Assembly (NCBI GenBank): GCA_949752745.1
Contig: OX457032.1
Location: forward strand, 11,543,543 to 11,607,542
Direction of reading: 5' to 3'
Length of the DNA: 64,000 bases
DNA from: Protula sp. h YS-2021
Taxonomy: Eukaryota; Annelida; Polychaeta; Sabellida; Serpulidae
This document shows, in pieces, positions 51,811 to 64,000 of this stretch; the stretch's first letter is position 1; every line of letters starts with the position of its first letter. The notes under the pieces were generated by a model, which had not been told where the DNA came from, ran no database searches, and saw only the letters and a list, made by a program, of their open reading frames with translations. The translations under genes and the position numbers were made by a program.

Positions 51811-53498
51811 TTACACATCCATTCTGAGCAGATAACCAGAGAATGTGCAAGGTTTGGATGGATTAGCATCATGTAGTAATCCATCCAAACCATTTGTACA
51901 CTCTAACCATATACGATCTCCAGCTGTACAATGAACAATAATAGAATTAGACGCAGCTTGAGTAGCGGTATCATCTGCATTTGCATGCGCACGGGCACCG
52001 ACAAGATAACTTGAATTTTGTACAATAGTTACCGATGGGGTAGTACCTCCTGTGCTATGTGCATTAATCATAAACAGATAAATGCCATCAAAAGGTACAA
52101 TAAAGGTTGAGTTAGCTGCTAAGTAATGGTTTCCATAGTTAGTCAGTGTGTCGTTGTATAGTACAGGTTCACCATCAATGCATTCTGTTGTGCCATCAAT
52201 TGTAGCTGTAAATCCCACACTTGTGCCCTCGCCTGAAACAAAGTAGTAAAAAAATATTATATACCTGGTTAGAACATCGTTTTATATTAAACAATAGGAC
52301 AATATATTGAAATCCTGTAAAATGTCTATTTAAAAACGTGATGTAGAAAATTCACCTATAAAAATAGTCTTTGCAGTATGTTCTTACGTCAGGTCTTTCA
52401 ATAAACTACTTACTTGAAATAAAATTGCGGCTCAGTTCATCATTGATATATAACTGAATTATTAATTTCAAATAGAAATTTTTTAGGTGAGTTATTATTC
52501 TCTGCCTTCTTGTCTTAAGTTGTACATACTAAATACAAGTTTGTTGATAATATCTCTTCTGCTCACAAGCTCTAATTCTAGACCATCAATCCGGTGAAGG
52601 ATCTAAAAATTACATAAGAAAGCGATTCACATAAAGTTAATATAAAAGTGATACTAATTATTTTGAAGATATTTGATCAAGTTCCAATTGCTGCGATTTA
52701 AATAATTGAAGTTCAGAATAATTATATACATACAATGTTCAGGGAAAATACATATTGTTTATTTGTTAACAATTGTTATATTGGTAAAATTGTTATATTG
52801 GTAAAAGCGGTAAAATCATTGACCGTCCACAAGTGTCCGAATCCCATACAATCGCTATTACAACTATGAAAACACACATGGCCCCGCCTTAGATAGCCTA
52901 CACATAACAAAAATAATGTAATTCAGATACTCCCCTGTGTTACATACCCACTTTTTTACATAAAAAAGGTTTCGTTACAAAACCTTTATCAGCGTCACCT
53001 TGGCTTATACTTATGATGTTCGAGCGAATGTGGCAAATCATACGCAGTTAGATTACACAAAATTTAGTTGTCACTTCGTCATACGGTAGTGCATTGCCTC
53101 TTTGTGTGGTAATAAACCATACATACTTACTGTATGGCTGTGCTTTTTTTAAGGTAAGCCTTAGGATTTGCATAATGATTAGTTTTCTTTCACATAAATA
53201 ATAAAACATTTAATGCAGATCAAACTTAAACGAGAACTTCTATTATATTTTTCCGTTAAATTTCTTAGCTGTCACTCACAGTCGCAAAAAACTGTTTGCA
53301 TCAAAATTATTTCTTTGATATTGAAAGGAATAAATCTGTTTGTGTTATTGGACGTACCTCGTTGACGGTTTGATCGAGTTTTTCTAATGAGTTTTCTAAA
53401 GCCTTGAATCTTGATTCCCATACGGAACTTTCGACACTGGAGACTAGCGCAATTGACAAATACAACATTTTTACGAGCGGAATAATCTTCACTTTCAT
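51811..53498 (-). CDS. Secreted C1q-domain-containing protein, three coding exons
   Basis: Coding exons on the minus strand are 53498-53358, 52602-52530 and 52232-51811: 636 nt, 211 residues plus stop. Exon 1 encodes a signal peptide (MKVKIIPLVKMLYLSIALVS) and the start of a coiled coil (ALENSLEKLDQTV), then a GTACGT donor. Exon 2 (TTTTTAG acceptor, GTATGT donor) continues the helix with ILHRIDGLELEL. Exon 3 (TTTGTTTCAG acceptor) encodes the whole C1q domain, about residues 76-211, with VGFTATIDG, FDGIYLF, DRIWLEC and the closing FSGYLLRMD. Phases agree at both junctions. An AATAAA lies 17 nt after the stop (51794-51789). Such proteins are secreted lectin-like recognition molecules in bivalve immunity. 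An upstream in-frame ATG (53516) would add six residues; the later one gives a better signal peptide. It has no collagen stalk. A broken copy lies in the right arm. Confidence 0.88.
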
Positions 53499-53925
53499 GC
53501 TGACATCACTGAGCAAAGAAACTCAAGTAAGCAAAACGTAAATGTGTCAATTAAATGCAATATTTTTTTCCAAATTGAACCTCTATATATTTGAAAATTA
53601 TGATAAAAGATAAGCAGTTGTTATTTTCCCATGATGTTTTTGTGTCAGGCTAAATAGTTAGGCTAAACACTGTATCTGGGGACGATTCACAACAGATGTA
53701 ATTACAACGCTCAAACACGAGACCATCAATCCCGAGATCATCAATCACGTGACCATCAGTCATGACCAGCTCTAAATTGTGTTAAGCTACAACTTTTTGT
53801 TTATCTTTGAAAAGCTGATATTCTGTCTTCTGGAGCAGAGATGTCAATAAGCAATCAAAACATGGTAGCTAATGTCATTTACTGTTTTTTAGGTTTTAGG
53901 CTGATCTGCAGCTCAAGGCTTCACA

Positions 53926-55438
53926 TAGCAAGCACAGTTATTTGCTTTAATTGGTTTCAGTTGTTATTTTTAATATCAAACAATGAAACAAAAGCAGGGA
54001 TTTAGACCTATAAACAGCAACAAGAATACTCCAAGCAAAACATGACTAACCGATGAGAAAAACCACTGTCATTAATGAAATATCGGGCTTCCATTTTCCG
54101 GTTTTACTGCACCGTACCGCCACCACCTGATAACATTCACTCGTATTCAAATTAGGCAAGGATATCGATATTGCACCAACTGAACGACATTGCGTTACTT
54201 ATGCTAATTGCCAAATATCAAAGTTCAGTCATAACTGTTTCATACATCGTATTGTGCTGTGTATTACTCTTATATCAGGTATACTTGTGTCACAATGTTT
54301 ATAATGCTTCTTAAATCTTTACAAGAGAACTTGAATATTTAAGTTGTTACATAACCTTTCACAATACTTTATAACAAACTTTGAGATAGTTTTTATTTTT
54401 ATTTTTGGAACATGCATCTTCTTCCTAAGCCATATTTCGTGAACTACTATCAAGTGAAATAACTAACACTGTGATAAGAATGTTTATTGTATGGGAGTAT
54501 TGTATTGTTTATTGTATGGGATTACACAACATACAGTCGATGTGTATTTCCACGCACTTTTATGACGTAGAGGGGGTCTACAGTAGTACCAAGGATGACC
54601 CAACATCGCATTTTTCAAAACTTCACTCCGAAACAGTTACGTTTTCCAGCATTTCATTTCAAGTGAAAGGTTTAAATTCTTAGTTGCAAATACGTTGAAA
54701 AATACGCATACGCATACGGGGTTCTCGAGTCAAAATTTACTAGCTCCTAAAATAAAGTGGATTAAAATATTTTCCCATAAAATCCATCATTTATGTTTTG
54801 ATTATACTCAAAATGGAAAATGGAAAGTGTACTTTTATGCATTCTATACTGGGCAATCATGGACACACATTCAGCATGCAGACCAGAGAAGTACATTGCG
54901 GAGAATGGTTACTGTGTGTCCTTAGAAATATTCTATGTATCATCACGTGTCCTCCACCACCCAGTCAAAAAATCTGTTTCTTCCCCAACATGCATAAAAG
55001 TTGCCAGTTCTATGAAAATCTCATTCGCGCCACTATGAAAGGGGATCGTTTTAAATTGAAAGAGATTCCACAGACTGTGATTGTACACAAACACAGAAGA
55101 ATATATTGGCAAAGAGTGATATTATTATTGTGTGAATCATACATTTCTGATCTATGCACTGAACTGAAATGTTTACAAAGATTGGAACTGGCGAGAAAAT
55201 GCTACAAGTTTTAAGACTATTGGAATGCTGCAATATGTAACTGCTTAGGTAGAAACTTCAGAAAACTGCAGATGGGTTAGGGGCAGCTATGGTTTGCTCA
55301 TACAGTGTTATTCTGTCGTAACATTCCATGGACAAAGCTCGTTATCAAATGGCGTCATTACAGGCGTGAAAGCAGTGTTTGGTACATGATACACCAGGCT
55401 GTATACAATGCCCATTGCCTTTGAAACACATGAGCTTA
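53926..55438. other. Spacer of the inverted duplication
   Basis: Unique DNA between the arms. Plus-strand frames at 54798-55214 (138 residues) and 54820-55038 (72 residues) overlap each other. The longer is Cys- and Lys-rich with no motif or splice context, so I do not call it a gene. Confidence 0.45.
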
Positions 55439-55439
55439 T

Positions 55440-55815
55440 GACTGATGTCTTACAAATCATAATTCTACTGTATTTGACTGGTGTCTAACCCACCATGATT
55501 TTGCTATTTTTACTGGTTATTTACCAAACGTCAATAACGTCACTGAGAATGAAAACCACTACAAATGCTTAAGAAAACCACTACAAAATATTAAAAAATC
55601 AACTACAATATGTTTAAAAAAGCCATTACAAAATCTTAAAAAAGCTACTACAAGTTGTAAAAGAAAGCCACTACAAAATATTAAAGAAAGCGACTACAAA
55701 ATGTTAAAAATCACTGCACTATTTTGAACGAAAACCACTCCAGAATGGTAGAGATAGTCACTACAAAATATTAAAGACAACCACTACATAATGTTAAAGA
55801 AAGCCACTACTTGTC
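55440..55815 (-). repeat. 36-bp minisatellite fragment followed by inverted 23-bp minisatellite
   Basis: 55440-55535 has about 2.5 units of the 36-bp repeat (same orientation as 48598). 55545-55815 has about eleven diverged units of 'aaagaaaaccactacaaaat', the reverse complement of the 49565 unit. The two repeats keep the order 36-bp then 23-bp seen at 48.6-50.0 kb. Confidence 0.85.
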
Positions 55816-56149
55816 TGGTATTTAAATGAGCAAAAGAAACCAATCAAAACAAAAAGCTGACTTTTTTCCTTAATGTGCTTGCTATGGGAAATGTGAAGAT
55901 CATCTTGAAACCTATGAAACAACACATGACATTAGCGATCATGCTTTCATTGGTGGAACAGTCATGGAGAATTGACATCTCTGCTTCAGAAGATAGAACA
56001 TCAATTTTTAAAAATGAACGAAAACGTGGCAACTAAACACAGTTGAAAACTGTCCATTTGATAGTCACCTGATTGATGGTTTTGTGATTGATGGTCTCGT
56101 AATTGATGATTTCCTGATTATGGTCTCGTGATTGATGGTCTCGTGTACC

Positions 56150-56372
56150 GCATCGATACCTACTGTACAAAATCTTGTCGGTGCCCATGCACCTACAAAT
56201 GCAGATGATACCGCTACTCAGGCTGCATCTAATTCTATTGTTGTTATACAGCTGCAGATAGTATTTAGTTACAGTATACAAATGGTTTGGAAGGATTACC
56301 TCATGATGCTAATCCGTCCAAACCTTGCACATTCTCTCGCTATCTGCTCAGAATGGTTGTGTACTTTTTCAT
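56150..56372 (+). pseudogene. Broken C1q-domain exon
   Basis: Matches the 3' two thirds of the C1q exon of the left-arm gene in inverted orientation. It keeps VGAHAPTNADDTATQAASNS and the end of the domain, but a frameshift after 'SNS' puts the rest (about 56245-56370) in another phase. The copy starts abruptly at about 56150 and has no exons 1-2, so it cannot make a secreted protein. Confidence 0.85.
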
Positions 56373-57779
56373 TATTTTGAGACAGAAGTAGTTCAAGTAT
56401 CTGTAATATAATTGCTATCTTCATGCATATGTTCATATTATGTCCTATGCTGCTTGTTAAGTTAGAAATCATAGATCGTGTATAATAATAAAAGCAATGG
56501 TTTTCTCCTTAAATTACATAGACAATCAAATAAGATGTCGTTTCATAAACAGTGGTATTTTTGCAATTTCCTTTGTACTTACATAACTTCGCAATCAAGT
56601 ATGACATCTATATCACGATTTCTGATTCATTTATGGGTTAATACACCTAGATATATTTTAAATATTTTTTGTTTATTTTTTTAGTTAATGTGAAAAGCAC
56701 CCGGTACGGGATTAATGCGTTTGACGTGAATATTATGTAGTATATTAAGTAAGTATGAAGGTAAGTAGGAATTCAGAATTCTGACTAGGTGCGAGCTTGT
56801 GGTTATCTATAAATATATCCTAAGTTATAAAACGGTTTAAAAATATTGATATAAACAATGTAATGCATTAGAAAGCATTAGTTCTCATGAGAAAGCATCA
56901 GCTCGTGTAATGGTACAATAAGTAATTTGGTGCATGATCATTTAACCATACACAGCTACATTTTCATCAATAAAGACCTCTTATAAGTCACCATATGGGC
57001 ATGGAAGCTTTGATCTGTCTATATTTATAGCGTTTGCTACCGTTGCGCACTGTGAAAACAATGAAATTGAAACAAAAAAGAACAGAATGCAACGTTCTAA
57101 AAGTTAGAAACTTGAGACTGACATTTAAACAAAGAAATCATATTCAATAGGAAAAAAAGGTTTTTCGAGAAGTTGGAAAGCTCATTCAACTGCGGTTTTT
57201 GTATAATTATGTTTCAAATGCTTGAAAACGCACTAGTGAAAGAAAGAAAGAAAGAAAGAAAGAAAGAAACTATATAAGATTAAGAAGAGAGGCAGTCCAT
57301 TCATTAGGAGGTGTTAGACGTGTGCAACACTATCAGAACTTCAGTATTGTCAAAAGGATAAATTATCAGTTGAGACTAAAGAATCATTAGACCTCCACGA
57401 TTTTCAATCAAGATATAAATCTACTCTGAATACACTAACATGATTACCATGTCAAAAGTGTTCAGATCATGCTCCTAAAAATTTAATACCAATAATAGTT
57501 TTACATTACTCCATGTTGTCATAAAATTATTTTAAAAGACTCGGCTTGTTGGTGTAACCTTTCGTATTAAAGACCAATTATTACACAAGGAGCACAAATT
57601 CTATTACTAAGCACTAAGTTGCTTCTAAGGTTGCCGTATAGCATTACAGTTATAGACAACTTACAATTACATTCAACATTTGACACTAACAATATCTTCT
57701 TCTTGGCGTTATTTTTTTCCTTTTCTTCTTCCTGACTCTAGTAATCCATTAACTTAAAATGGCTCCAGTGATAGTCATC

Positions 57780-58027
57780 TCTTAGTCCATCAGTCCACCA
57801 GTCCATTATTCCGTCAGTTCCTCAGGCTATAGGTGCATCCGTCCATCATCTAATCAGCTCATCAGTCTACCAGCCTATCCGTCCATCAGCCTATCAGTCC
57901 ATCTGTTCGTCAGTCCATCAGTCCCTCTGTCCATCCGTCCATCAGTCCATCACTCTATCAGCCTATCCCCTTTCAGTCCATCAGTGCATCATTCCGTCAG
58001 CCTATCAGCCCATCAGTCAATCACTCC
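57780..58027 (-). repeat. 'cagtccatc' short-period array, right arm
   Basis: Reverse complement of the 50460-50672 array: 'tcagtccatcagtccacc' words in irregular order. Confidence 0.9.
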
Positions 58028-58134
58028 CTCTCCAGGAGGTGCAGTTAGCGCTATCCACTAGCTGCCACTATGTTGCACTACGATCCATATTAAAAAGTTG
58101 TTTTATTAATGGCTCTTCGTAAAACCCTTCTTTC

Positions 58135-58480
58135 ATATAATCATCAATGCTGCATGAAAAGTATTCTATTTTTCATGCACGTCTAGTACAGCTAATGACG
58201 TATGTAGAGCTTTGTTGGTGGTGCTATAGTACACCAGCCAGTGCTAAAGTATCGCGTGTGTCCCTAAAACATTACGGTTTCTATTACTCAATTTATCGGT
58301 TTTATGAAAGCAATGTTGAAAACTATCAAAGTGAACAACATTGCGTCAAGCACAGGAAATACATAAAATTTAATGGCAGTCGAATCATTGTGTTCAGATG
58401 CCATGTAGAAAGAATCCGAAGGACCATTCTTAACAAAAACGCCAAAGAATGCATGGCAAAATTTCAGTAAATCAATGCAA
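58135..58480 (+). other. Insertion in the right arm with a 107-residue frame
   Basis: No counterpart in the left arm. The frame 58147-58470 is Tyr-, Arg- and Lys-rich (YGFYYSIYRFYESNVENY) and ends near the insertion edge. I do not recognise it and see no splice sites or TIRs. It could equally be DNA lost from the left arm. Confidence 0.4.
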
Positions 58481-58764
58481 GTCTTTAGCCTAGCCAAGTG
58501 TTCTGTTTATTGTTATATCCATAATACAAGGGCAAGCAAAGTTTGTTAATGCGCTGTTTTAAGTCACACCCCAAAACTCGAATAAAACTTAGGGAAGCAC
58601 GTACCGAAAGAATTCTCGTTGGGACTTTTATAAAAATTTTCATGTGTCGTGAGAAAAGTTCCAATCTTTCCATAGAATGATTCTTTGTGGCAAAGAACCA
58701 AAGTCGCATTAGGTCAGAATATCATGAAATGTTGCTAAAAATCGTGATAATAACATCCATAAGC

Positions 58765-58965
58765 TATAAATGTTAGAGAAAACCACTAAAAATATCAAAG
58801 AAAACCACTACAAAATGCTAAAGAAAACCACTACAAAATGAATGTTAAAGAAAGCCACTACAAAATAAATGTTAAAGAAAGCCACTACAAAATATTAAAG
58901 AAAACCACTACAAAATGTTACTGAAAATCACTACAAAATGTTAGATAAAAACCGCTGCAAAATAT
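58765..58965 (-). repeat. 23-bp minisatellite, right arm
   Basis: About nine units of 'aaagaaaaccactacaaaat' plus 'gtt'; the outer end of the right arm. The last units run into the decayed retroelement that follows. Confidence 0.9.
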
Positions 58966-61063
58966 CACTCCCAATGGCGCTAAAGCCTGACACAATAGTC
59001 CGATAGTCTGATATCTTGTTGCTGTCAATTATTCTTTGGTTTGCAAATGTCATAGTAGACAGCAACAGGTTTGCCTTTGTTTGTGGCAACTGCAGGTCAT
59101 TGGCAGTCTTCTGCAGTAGAAACAGGGTGTTAGACTTTGTGTCCAGTAATGCATAAGCTAGAGTTCCCTCATTGGGTTTGCTATCATGCATTAACCAAAC
59201 AGGAACTATCAGTGAGCTTTTGCTCTGTGTTGACGATCCTCCTACTTTCCTACTCAAGGACTGTGATGGAATGAAAGGCATTGCATTAAGATTCATGTTG
59301 TTCTTAGGCTTATAATTTCCACACATAACTGAAGGATGGCGTCGTTGGCACTTGTTGCATGTCTCCCTTTTCCTGTAATCCTTACTTCGATGTCCTGGTT
59401 TTAAACAGCCATAGAATATCATGTGATCACGAATGAAGGACTGTTGGTCATATTGTGTCTACTTGGCAAACTGTGGGCAGTTAATTAACCTGCGTATCTG
59501 TTCACAACATAAACGTTGAAGATTCGTTTGTTGTTGTTTGACATCGTCCTTTGATTATAGCTGACTGAACTGGGGTTTATGGTGTATTGCTATGTGAAGG
59601 CTTAGATTTGTTAACTGACCTGACCTTGGCAACCAAACTAGAAGACTGTTCTTACTTTCATTTTGGTTTAGACGAGTCGATTTGGCGTAATGATTACAGG
59701 CTATTTCAGCTTCAGTCGAAGTACATTTCACAAACCTTTTAAACAGGGTATTCTCCATCCTTTTGCCTATGGTCTACTACAATTCGTGCCCAATGGATGA
59801 CGATCCATGTTGGAAGTTTGGCTAATACCTGCGTTCATCGTTCATTGATGAAAGGCATTGTTTTAGAAAATCAGGAAAGCTTGACGGTTTGTGCCAGAAA
59901 TCTTCGGCCATGCTTCCAGTGTGTACCTGCATATATTAGTAATTATAAAAAGATGACCATATCTGTCTTAAAGAATCTTTATTGCCTGCTGCTATGCATC
60001 ACCTGTTGATACTAAAAGTAGCCTTCAGCACAATCAAGGGCGCCTTCTCTTAAATACATTTTCAATAATGCAATTTGTCCTTTGGAGATATGTCTTTTCG
60101 ATCAACTATGACGTTGAATGCGTTTCTCCAACTTGGGTATTGCAAGGGATCACCTCCAAAGACTCCTGGTTCTGGTATCTGCAAACGATTAATTCAATTC
60201 TGCTTCATCAATGTATTCAGCAAATGGACATTTTGCTTGCTGTCAGATCGTGCAGCTTGAAATACTTCATGATGTCAACAGAAATCCTTTGGCTCAGGCT
60301 CACTTTTGAAAAATTGGAATTACTTACCTTCAACATTAGCACCATCTTCAACTTTAGAGCCTGTGAAAGGTACTTGTGCACGTGGAAGTGATTTAATGTG
60401 ATCACTTACGTGTTTTCTTTTGCATTCTTCTTCCCAAAACTGAATTGACATTTTCTTGCTTCAGTATTTTTATTTTAGAAGAGAGCATATCTAGCTTGCC
60501 TGGATGTGTGCCTCTTGCTCAATATTTCATTTTGACCCGAAGGTCTTCCGCATCGACAGAGGCTTCTATCAAATGTGATTTCACAGAACCAGTACTAATC
60601 GACCTTTGACTCTCAGCCCGAGGGGCTGTCCCATCCACAGAGGTTTCTGTTAATTGTGATTTGATAGATCCTGTGCTAATCGATTTTCTACTTTTAACTC
60701 GAGGGGCTGTCTCTTCCACAATGCTCCTAGCTTTGATTTAATAGAGTTAGATTTCTGACTTCTCCTTTCATGCGAAAACTGCAATGAGTTCATTAAGCCT
60801 TTTATCTAGTAAGTAACACTCAATTTCTAATGTATCAAAATTTGCTTTCACAGTACGATCCAATTCACCTTTCGTCAAATTCATAAGTTCAACGAACGCC
60901 TTTTGAACAGAAGTTGTGTGCGTTTAGCTATGAGATTTGACTCAGTTTGCGTGTCTGCACTAACAACAACACCTAACTCCATACAAAACCTTGTTAAAGT
61001 AGACGCTTTTGTACAAAAATCTTTCGTTAAATGGCTTATTTGATACTCGTAATCCAAGGACAC
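58931..61063 (-). pseudogene. Degenerate BEL/Pao retrotransposon, gag to start of protease
   Basis: Read on the minus strand, family landmarks appear in order across several broken frames. An N-terminal helical segment lies at 61063-60881. A duplicated Ser/Thr-rich segment with SRKSISTGSIKS lies at 60719-60519. The DUF1759-type block IPEPGVFGGDPLQYPSW follows at about 60180-60120, then LPTWIVIHW and CTSTEAEIACNHY at 59815-59690. Zinc knuckles lie at 59420-59320: the first has lost cysteines (GCLKPGHRSKDY), the second is intact (CNKCQRRHPSVMC). A retropepsin-like ALLDTKSNTLFLL near 59150 has the DTG glycine changed to Lys. Stops and shifts occur between the blocks. RT and integrase are absent because the relic ends in the minisatellite at 58965. 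It is inactive and much older than the element at 36754. Confidence 0.85.
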
Positions 61064-64000
61064 ACGTTTCTGTTCTCCATCTCACTTTCTTCTACCTCCC
61101 TTTTTACTCATACTTCTTTATAACTTTAAACTTACAACTCCATCAGCGAAGTGCAAACACAGTGCAACAAACTTATTTGCCGTTTACAATATTACTGTCG
61201 CAGAACACCGTTTAAACCATTTGACTATTTCACCATTCACAATTTGACCAGTTCAAAACGTGTATTATCGCAAAGTGCAATCCGACACTTTGATTAGTTA
61301 TTGAGCTATGTGACTATCATGTACTACACTAAGCAAAACTAGTGAAATATCAACCATAATGATAAAAACCTCACTAGTTCAAACAACAAGCATGTAAAAT
61401 ATTTAAAACTTTGAAATACTCAAAATATACTCAAATATTCAAACTAGACACAAAGCAATATCTATCTTTTGAAAACTTAAAACTTATATTTTATTTCAAA
61501 CATTAAAATTTTTCACAAAGCCTTTTTAGTAAAGGACTTCCTTCACCCACAACGACTCGAACAAAGTGCTTATAAACTTTTACGCAGATGTTTATGATCA
61601 ATAAAATTTAATTCATTGACTTCAAAAACATTGACTCAAAATTCGAAGCGTTACTCAAAGGATTTGTTTATTACTTGCTATATCTGAACTTTCCAATGCT
61701 TTTAAGGACTAACAGTCAGAGCTCTTTTCAAAACATGTCTAAACAGCACCCTCCAAAAACATTTAAAAACGAAGTCAGAGGATGGAAGGAATAATTTGAT
61801 TTAATTTAGTTGAACTTTGAATAGTATTAGATATAAGGATTCTAGTAGGGATCAAAATGAATGCCAGCAATTAATAAATATTTTTGAAATATTTTTAAAG
61901 AATTAAAGGGTGGGCTATGAAATAATAAAAAAATCAAAGATTTTCGGCAAGAAATTAAAGCAACAAATAAAAATCTATGGACCACAATAACTGTATTACA
62001 TTAAAACATATAATAAACTGGGATTTTTTTAAATAGACTTACACGTACACAAGTAGTTAAATTTCCCAAGAAACAGGTGTTGTCTATTCTAATATCTTTT
62101 GTTGAAAATTAATAACTTTTTTGGGATGTCACTAAGTTATTTCTAGCCTTTATAGCCACAAAAGATTTTTGTGGAATAAATCAAAATAAATGAAGTACTT
62201 ACACACCAAAAAAGCTATCAGTACATGTTATGCATCATGAATTTTCCAGATGATTGACAGCTACAGTATACCAGACAAAGAACTCACAACAGGCCTAATC
62301 TCATGAATAGGTAAATCTACCAGTTCAAGTAAAGCACCACGAAACAGAAAAGTTAAATGCTAGTCCTATTGCAGGATACAGGATAAGCCACTCGGCATAA
62401 GGACGACCTATATGCTGTAGCTTCGAGGAAGCAGTGATCAGTATCTGCTTTGTTGTCTGTCTGGCAATGGCCTCGGACCACAATTAATTTACTTTTAAGC
62501 TTCTTTATAGCATATCAAAATCTGACACCTTCCCTACATCTGGAACAGCAAAGATGAACATGTGACTATATATATTGACACTTCACATTAACAAAAATAG
62601 TAAGAAATATAGGGCATGACCATTTTGTATCAAGACAGGTACCCTCGAAAACTCTCCCATCAACACTATTTTCATTAAAAGTTTGACAATTTTCATTTCT
62701 CTATTTTTTCAGGCTAATGAAGTTACAGTCTTTAATTTATCTTGCGCATAAATTCCATCTCTCTACTTTATAAATATAGTTTATTTCAAAACACAGAATC
62801 AGCATCGTTTGCAGCGCAACTACCGTCGTCCAATCTTTCGTTTGTTTATCAACTACCAGGAAGTAAACAATTGCGGTCCGATTCCAAAACACGCGTATTC
62901 AACAGCGTAAGTAAATTGTTTAAAAAAACGATTGGGGATAAAATGTTATAAGAAAAGTTAGTTAAATTAAAAGAGGGGTATACTTTTATAACTTATCCTG
63001 TTGTGAGAAGTGTATTCAATATAACAGCGCTAAAACACAATTAAAACAAGATATATCTTCACTTCGTTTTAGGTAAGATTCTCTGAATTTCTATGTGTGT
63101 TTGAAGCGTTCTTCTTGCATTACTTTAAAAGTTATAAAATAGTGTTAACATTTATAGATTCTTCTAAAACTTTCAGATAATGTAAATCAATATTGAATCA
63201 TCGTTATAAACTCACATTTGGGATTCGAACTGGCGTTTAGAGGAAAATAAACGGACTTTTGAACAGAAAAAAGCAAATAATATTACTGGTTGAAATTGAA
63301 TCTGCGAACAGCTGACTGCAGGGACATCTCACTATGTATTATGGAGGAGAGAGAACTGACAATATTTATGCGTTGAAATGAAAACAACTACTCATTTTCA
63401 CTCTCTCTGGAGAATTTTTATCAGACATTGACGGGAGGTATTTTTCTGTAAGAGTCAAGCATCGCAGTCTACAAGAAAAACGCGCGAGTACCTTCAATTT
63501 TTTTAAACGTGAACGCGTGCAATTTACGAACCTCGAGCTTGGTTGCGGCGATGCGCGTGTACTTCGTAAAAATCAGCTCCTGCTCCGACCAAATCAGGTC
63601 ATTGGTTCCATTGTCATCGCTTTACTGTAGCGAACGGACGCGAACTTTGTAGAAACAAGACGCTGCTTTTAGTCCTTTTATTCAAGCTTTGTTTTTTATA
63701 GTAGAATAAGGCTGCAATAATTAAACAAAATAATTTACAATAATATAACGCAATAAAAAATTCAAATAAGACTGATTAATTGTACATAAAATCTGAATAT
63801 GTCTGACATGTACATAAAATTTGTTTTAATGAAATTAACTAATGCATTACATGAATACTAATCGACGTTGAGCCTATTATGTCTCTACATGCTCCTTGAT
63901 TTACTCTTACATTGCTTCATTTCTGTAAAGATTAAAATTGAAATCAAAACTGGAAAATTTATTATTCGAATACACTTTACTACCGGTGTGACAGTGAATA
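61064..64000. other. Unassigned DNA
   Basis: No gene recognised. A possible plus-strand exon (about 62789-62910) has an AAAACACAG acceptor and a GTAAGT donor and is open throughout, but has no family match. 63470-63660 is richer in CpG than the rest of the window and could be a promoter region. No LTR of the neighbouring BEL/Pao relic could be found. Confidence 0.4.

Larger units (their letters stand above)
49560..53925 (+). repeat. Left arm of a large inverted duplication
   Basis: Landmarks match the right arm (55870-58965) in reverse order and orientation: the 23-bp minisatellite (49565-50020 with 58765-58965), 50050-50240 with 58510-58740, the gatgg array (50460-50670 with 57780-58025), 50690-50900 with 57530-57780, 51150-51230 with 57180-57260, 51560-51620 with 56755-56815, the C1q exon, and 53800-53900 with 55890-56000. 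The arms are clearly diverged. The right arm lacks the counterpart of about 52040-53700. Confidence 0.85.
55870..58965 (-). repeat. Right arm of the large inverted duplication
   Basis: Reverse-oriented partner of 49560-53925. It has lost the region that holds exons 1 and 2 of the C1q gene. It has gained about 340 bp at 58135-58480, and it carries a longer (GAAA)n run (57239-57270) than the two-unit tract at the matching place, 51151. Confidence 0.85.

Noticed and set aside
51811..52218. Single-exon reading of the C1q protein starting at 52218
   Set aside because: The first codon there is GTG, inside the domain; a splice acceptor at 52233-52235 and two upstream exons in matching phase give a complete secreted protein.
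54798..55214. 138-residue frame in the spacer of the inverted duplication
   Set aside because: A different frame overlaps it for most of its length and it shows no motif; the region does not match any gene family I know.

Overview
This is AT-rich, gene-poor, intron-containing animal DNA. It most resembles a lophotrochozoan, probably a marine bivalve mollusc; that is an inference. It rests on a secreted coiled-coil/C1q gene of the type that is hugely expanded in bivalves, on BEL/Pao and DIRS retroelements, on tRNA-derived SINE heads, and on a great many minisatellites. No bacterial-style operon is present. Most open frames in the window lie in repeats or are chance frames.

Readable host genes are few. 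At the left edge (176-682, minus) are the first two coding exons of an arrestin-domain-containing (ARRDC/alpha-arrestin) gene that runs out of the window. At 19444-20298 (minus) is a 284-residue predicted secreted precursor with three four-cysteine modules and dibasic sites, of no family I recognise. At 51811-53498 (minus) is a three-exon secreted C1q-domain gene whose splice sites and phases all agree.

The rest is organised by duplication and mobile DNA. 1.6-7.1 kb and 8.8-14.1 kb are two diverged direct copies of one block; the first carries an extra array rich in TCAAGGTCA. 18-34 kb holds simple repeats, a SINE, a fold-back element with G-run arms and dispersed repeats. A DIRS-like relic (minus, about 35.0-36.2 kb, possibly to 36.75 kb) lies next to a very young LTR element (36754-41529). 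That element has 1.35-kb LTRs with two visible differences, a GCAAC target duplication, and one ORF that appears to join a gag-like N-terminus to the tail of a BEL/Pao integrase, with protease, RT, RNase H and the integrase core missing.

47378-48262 is an 885-bp element with 25-bp terminal inverted repeats and a GAACAC target duplication; its whole interior is an array of near-palindromic GATATC/GATCTC words. 49.56-58.97 kb is a large, diverged inverted duplication around a spacer of about 2 kb. The left arm holds the intact C1q gene and the right arm a broken copy. The right arm ends in a degenerate BEL/Pao gag relic (58931-61063, minus). 61-64 kb has no recognised gene.
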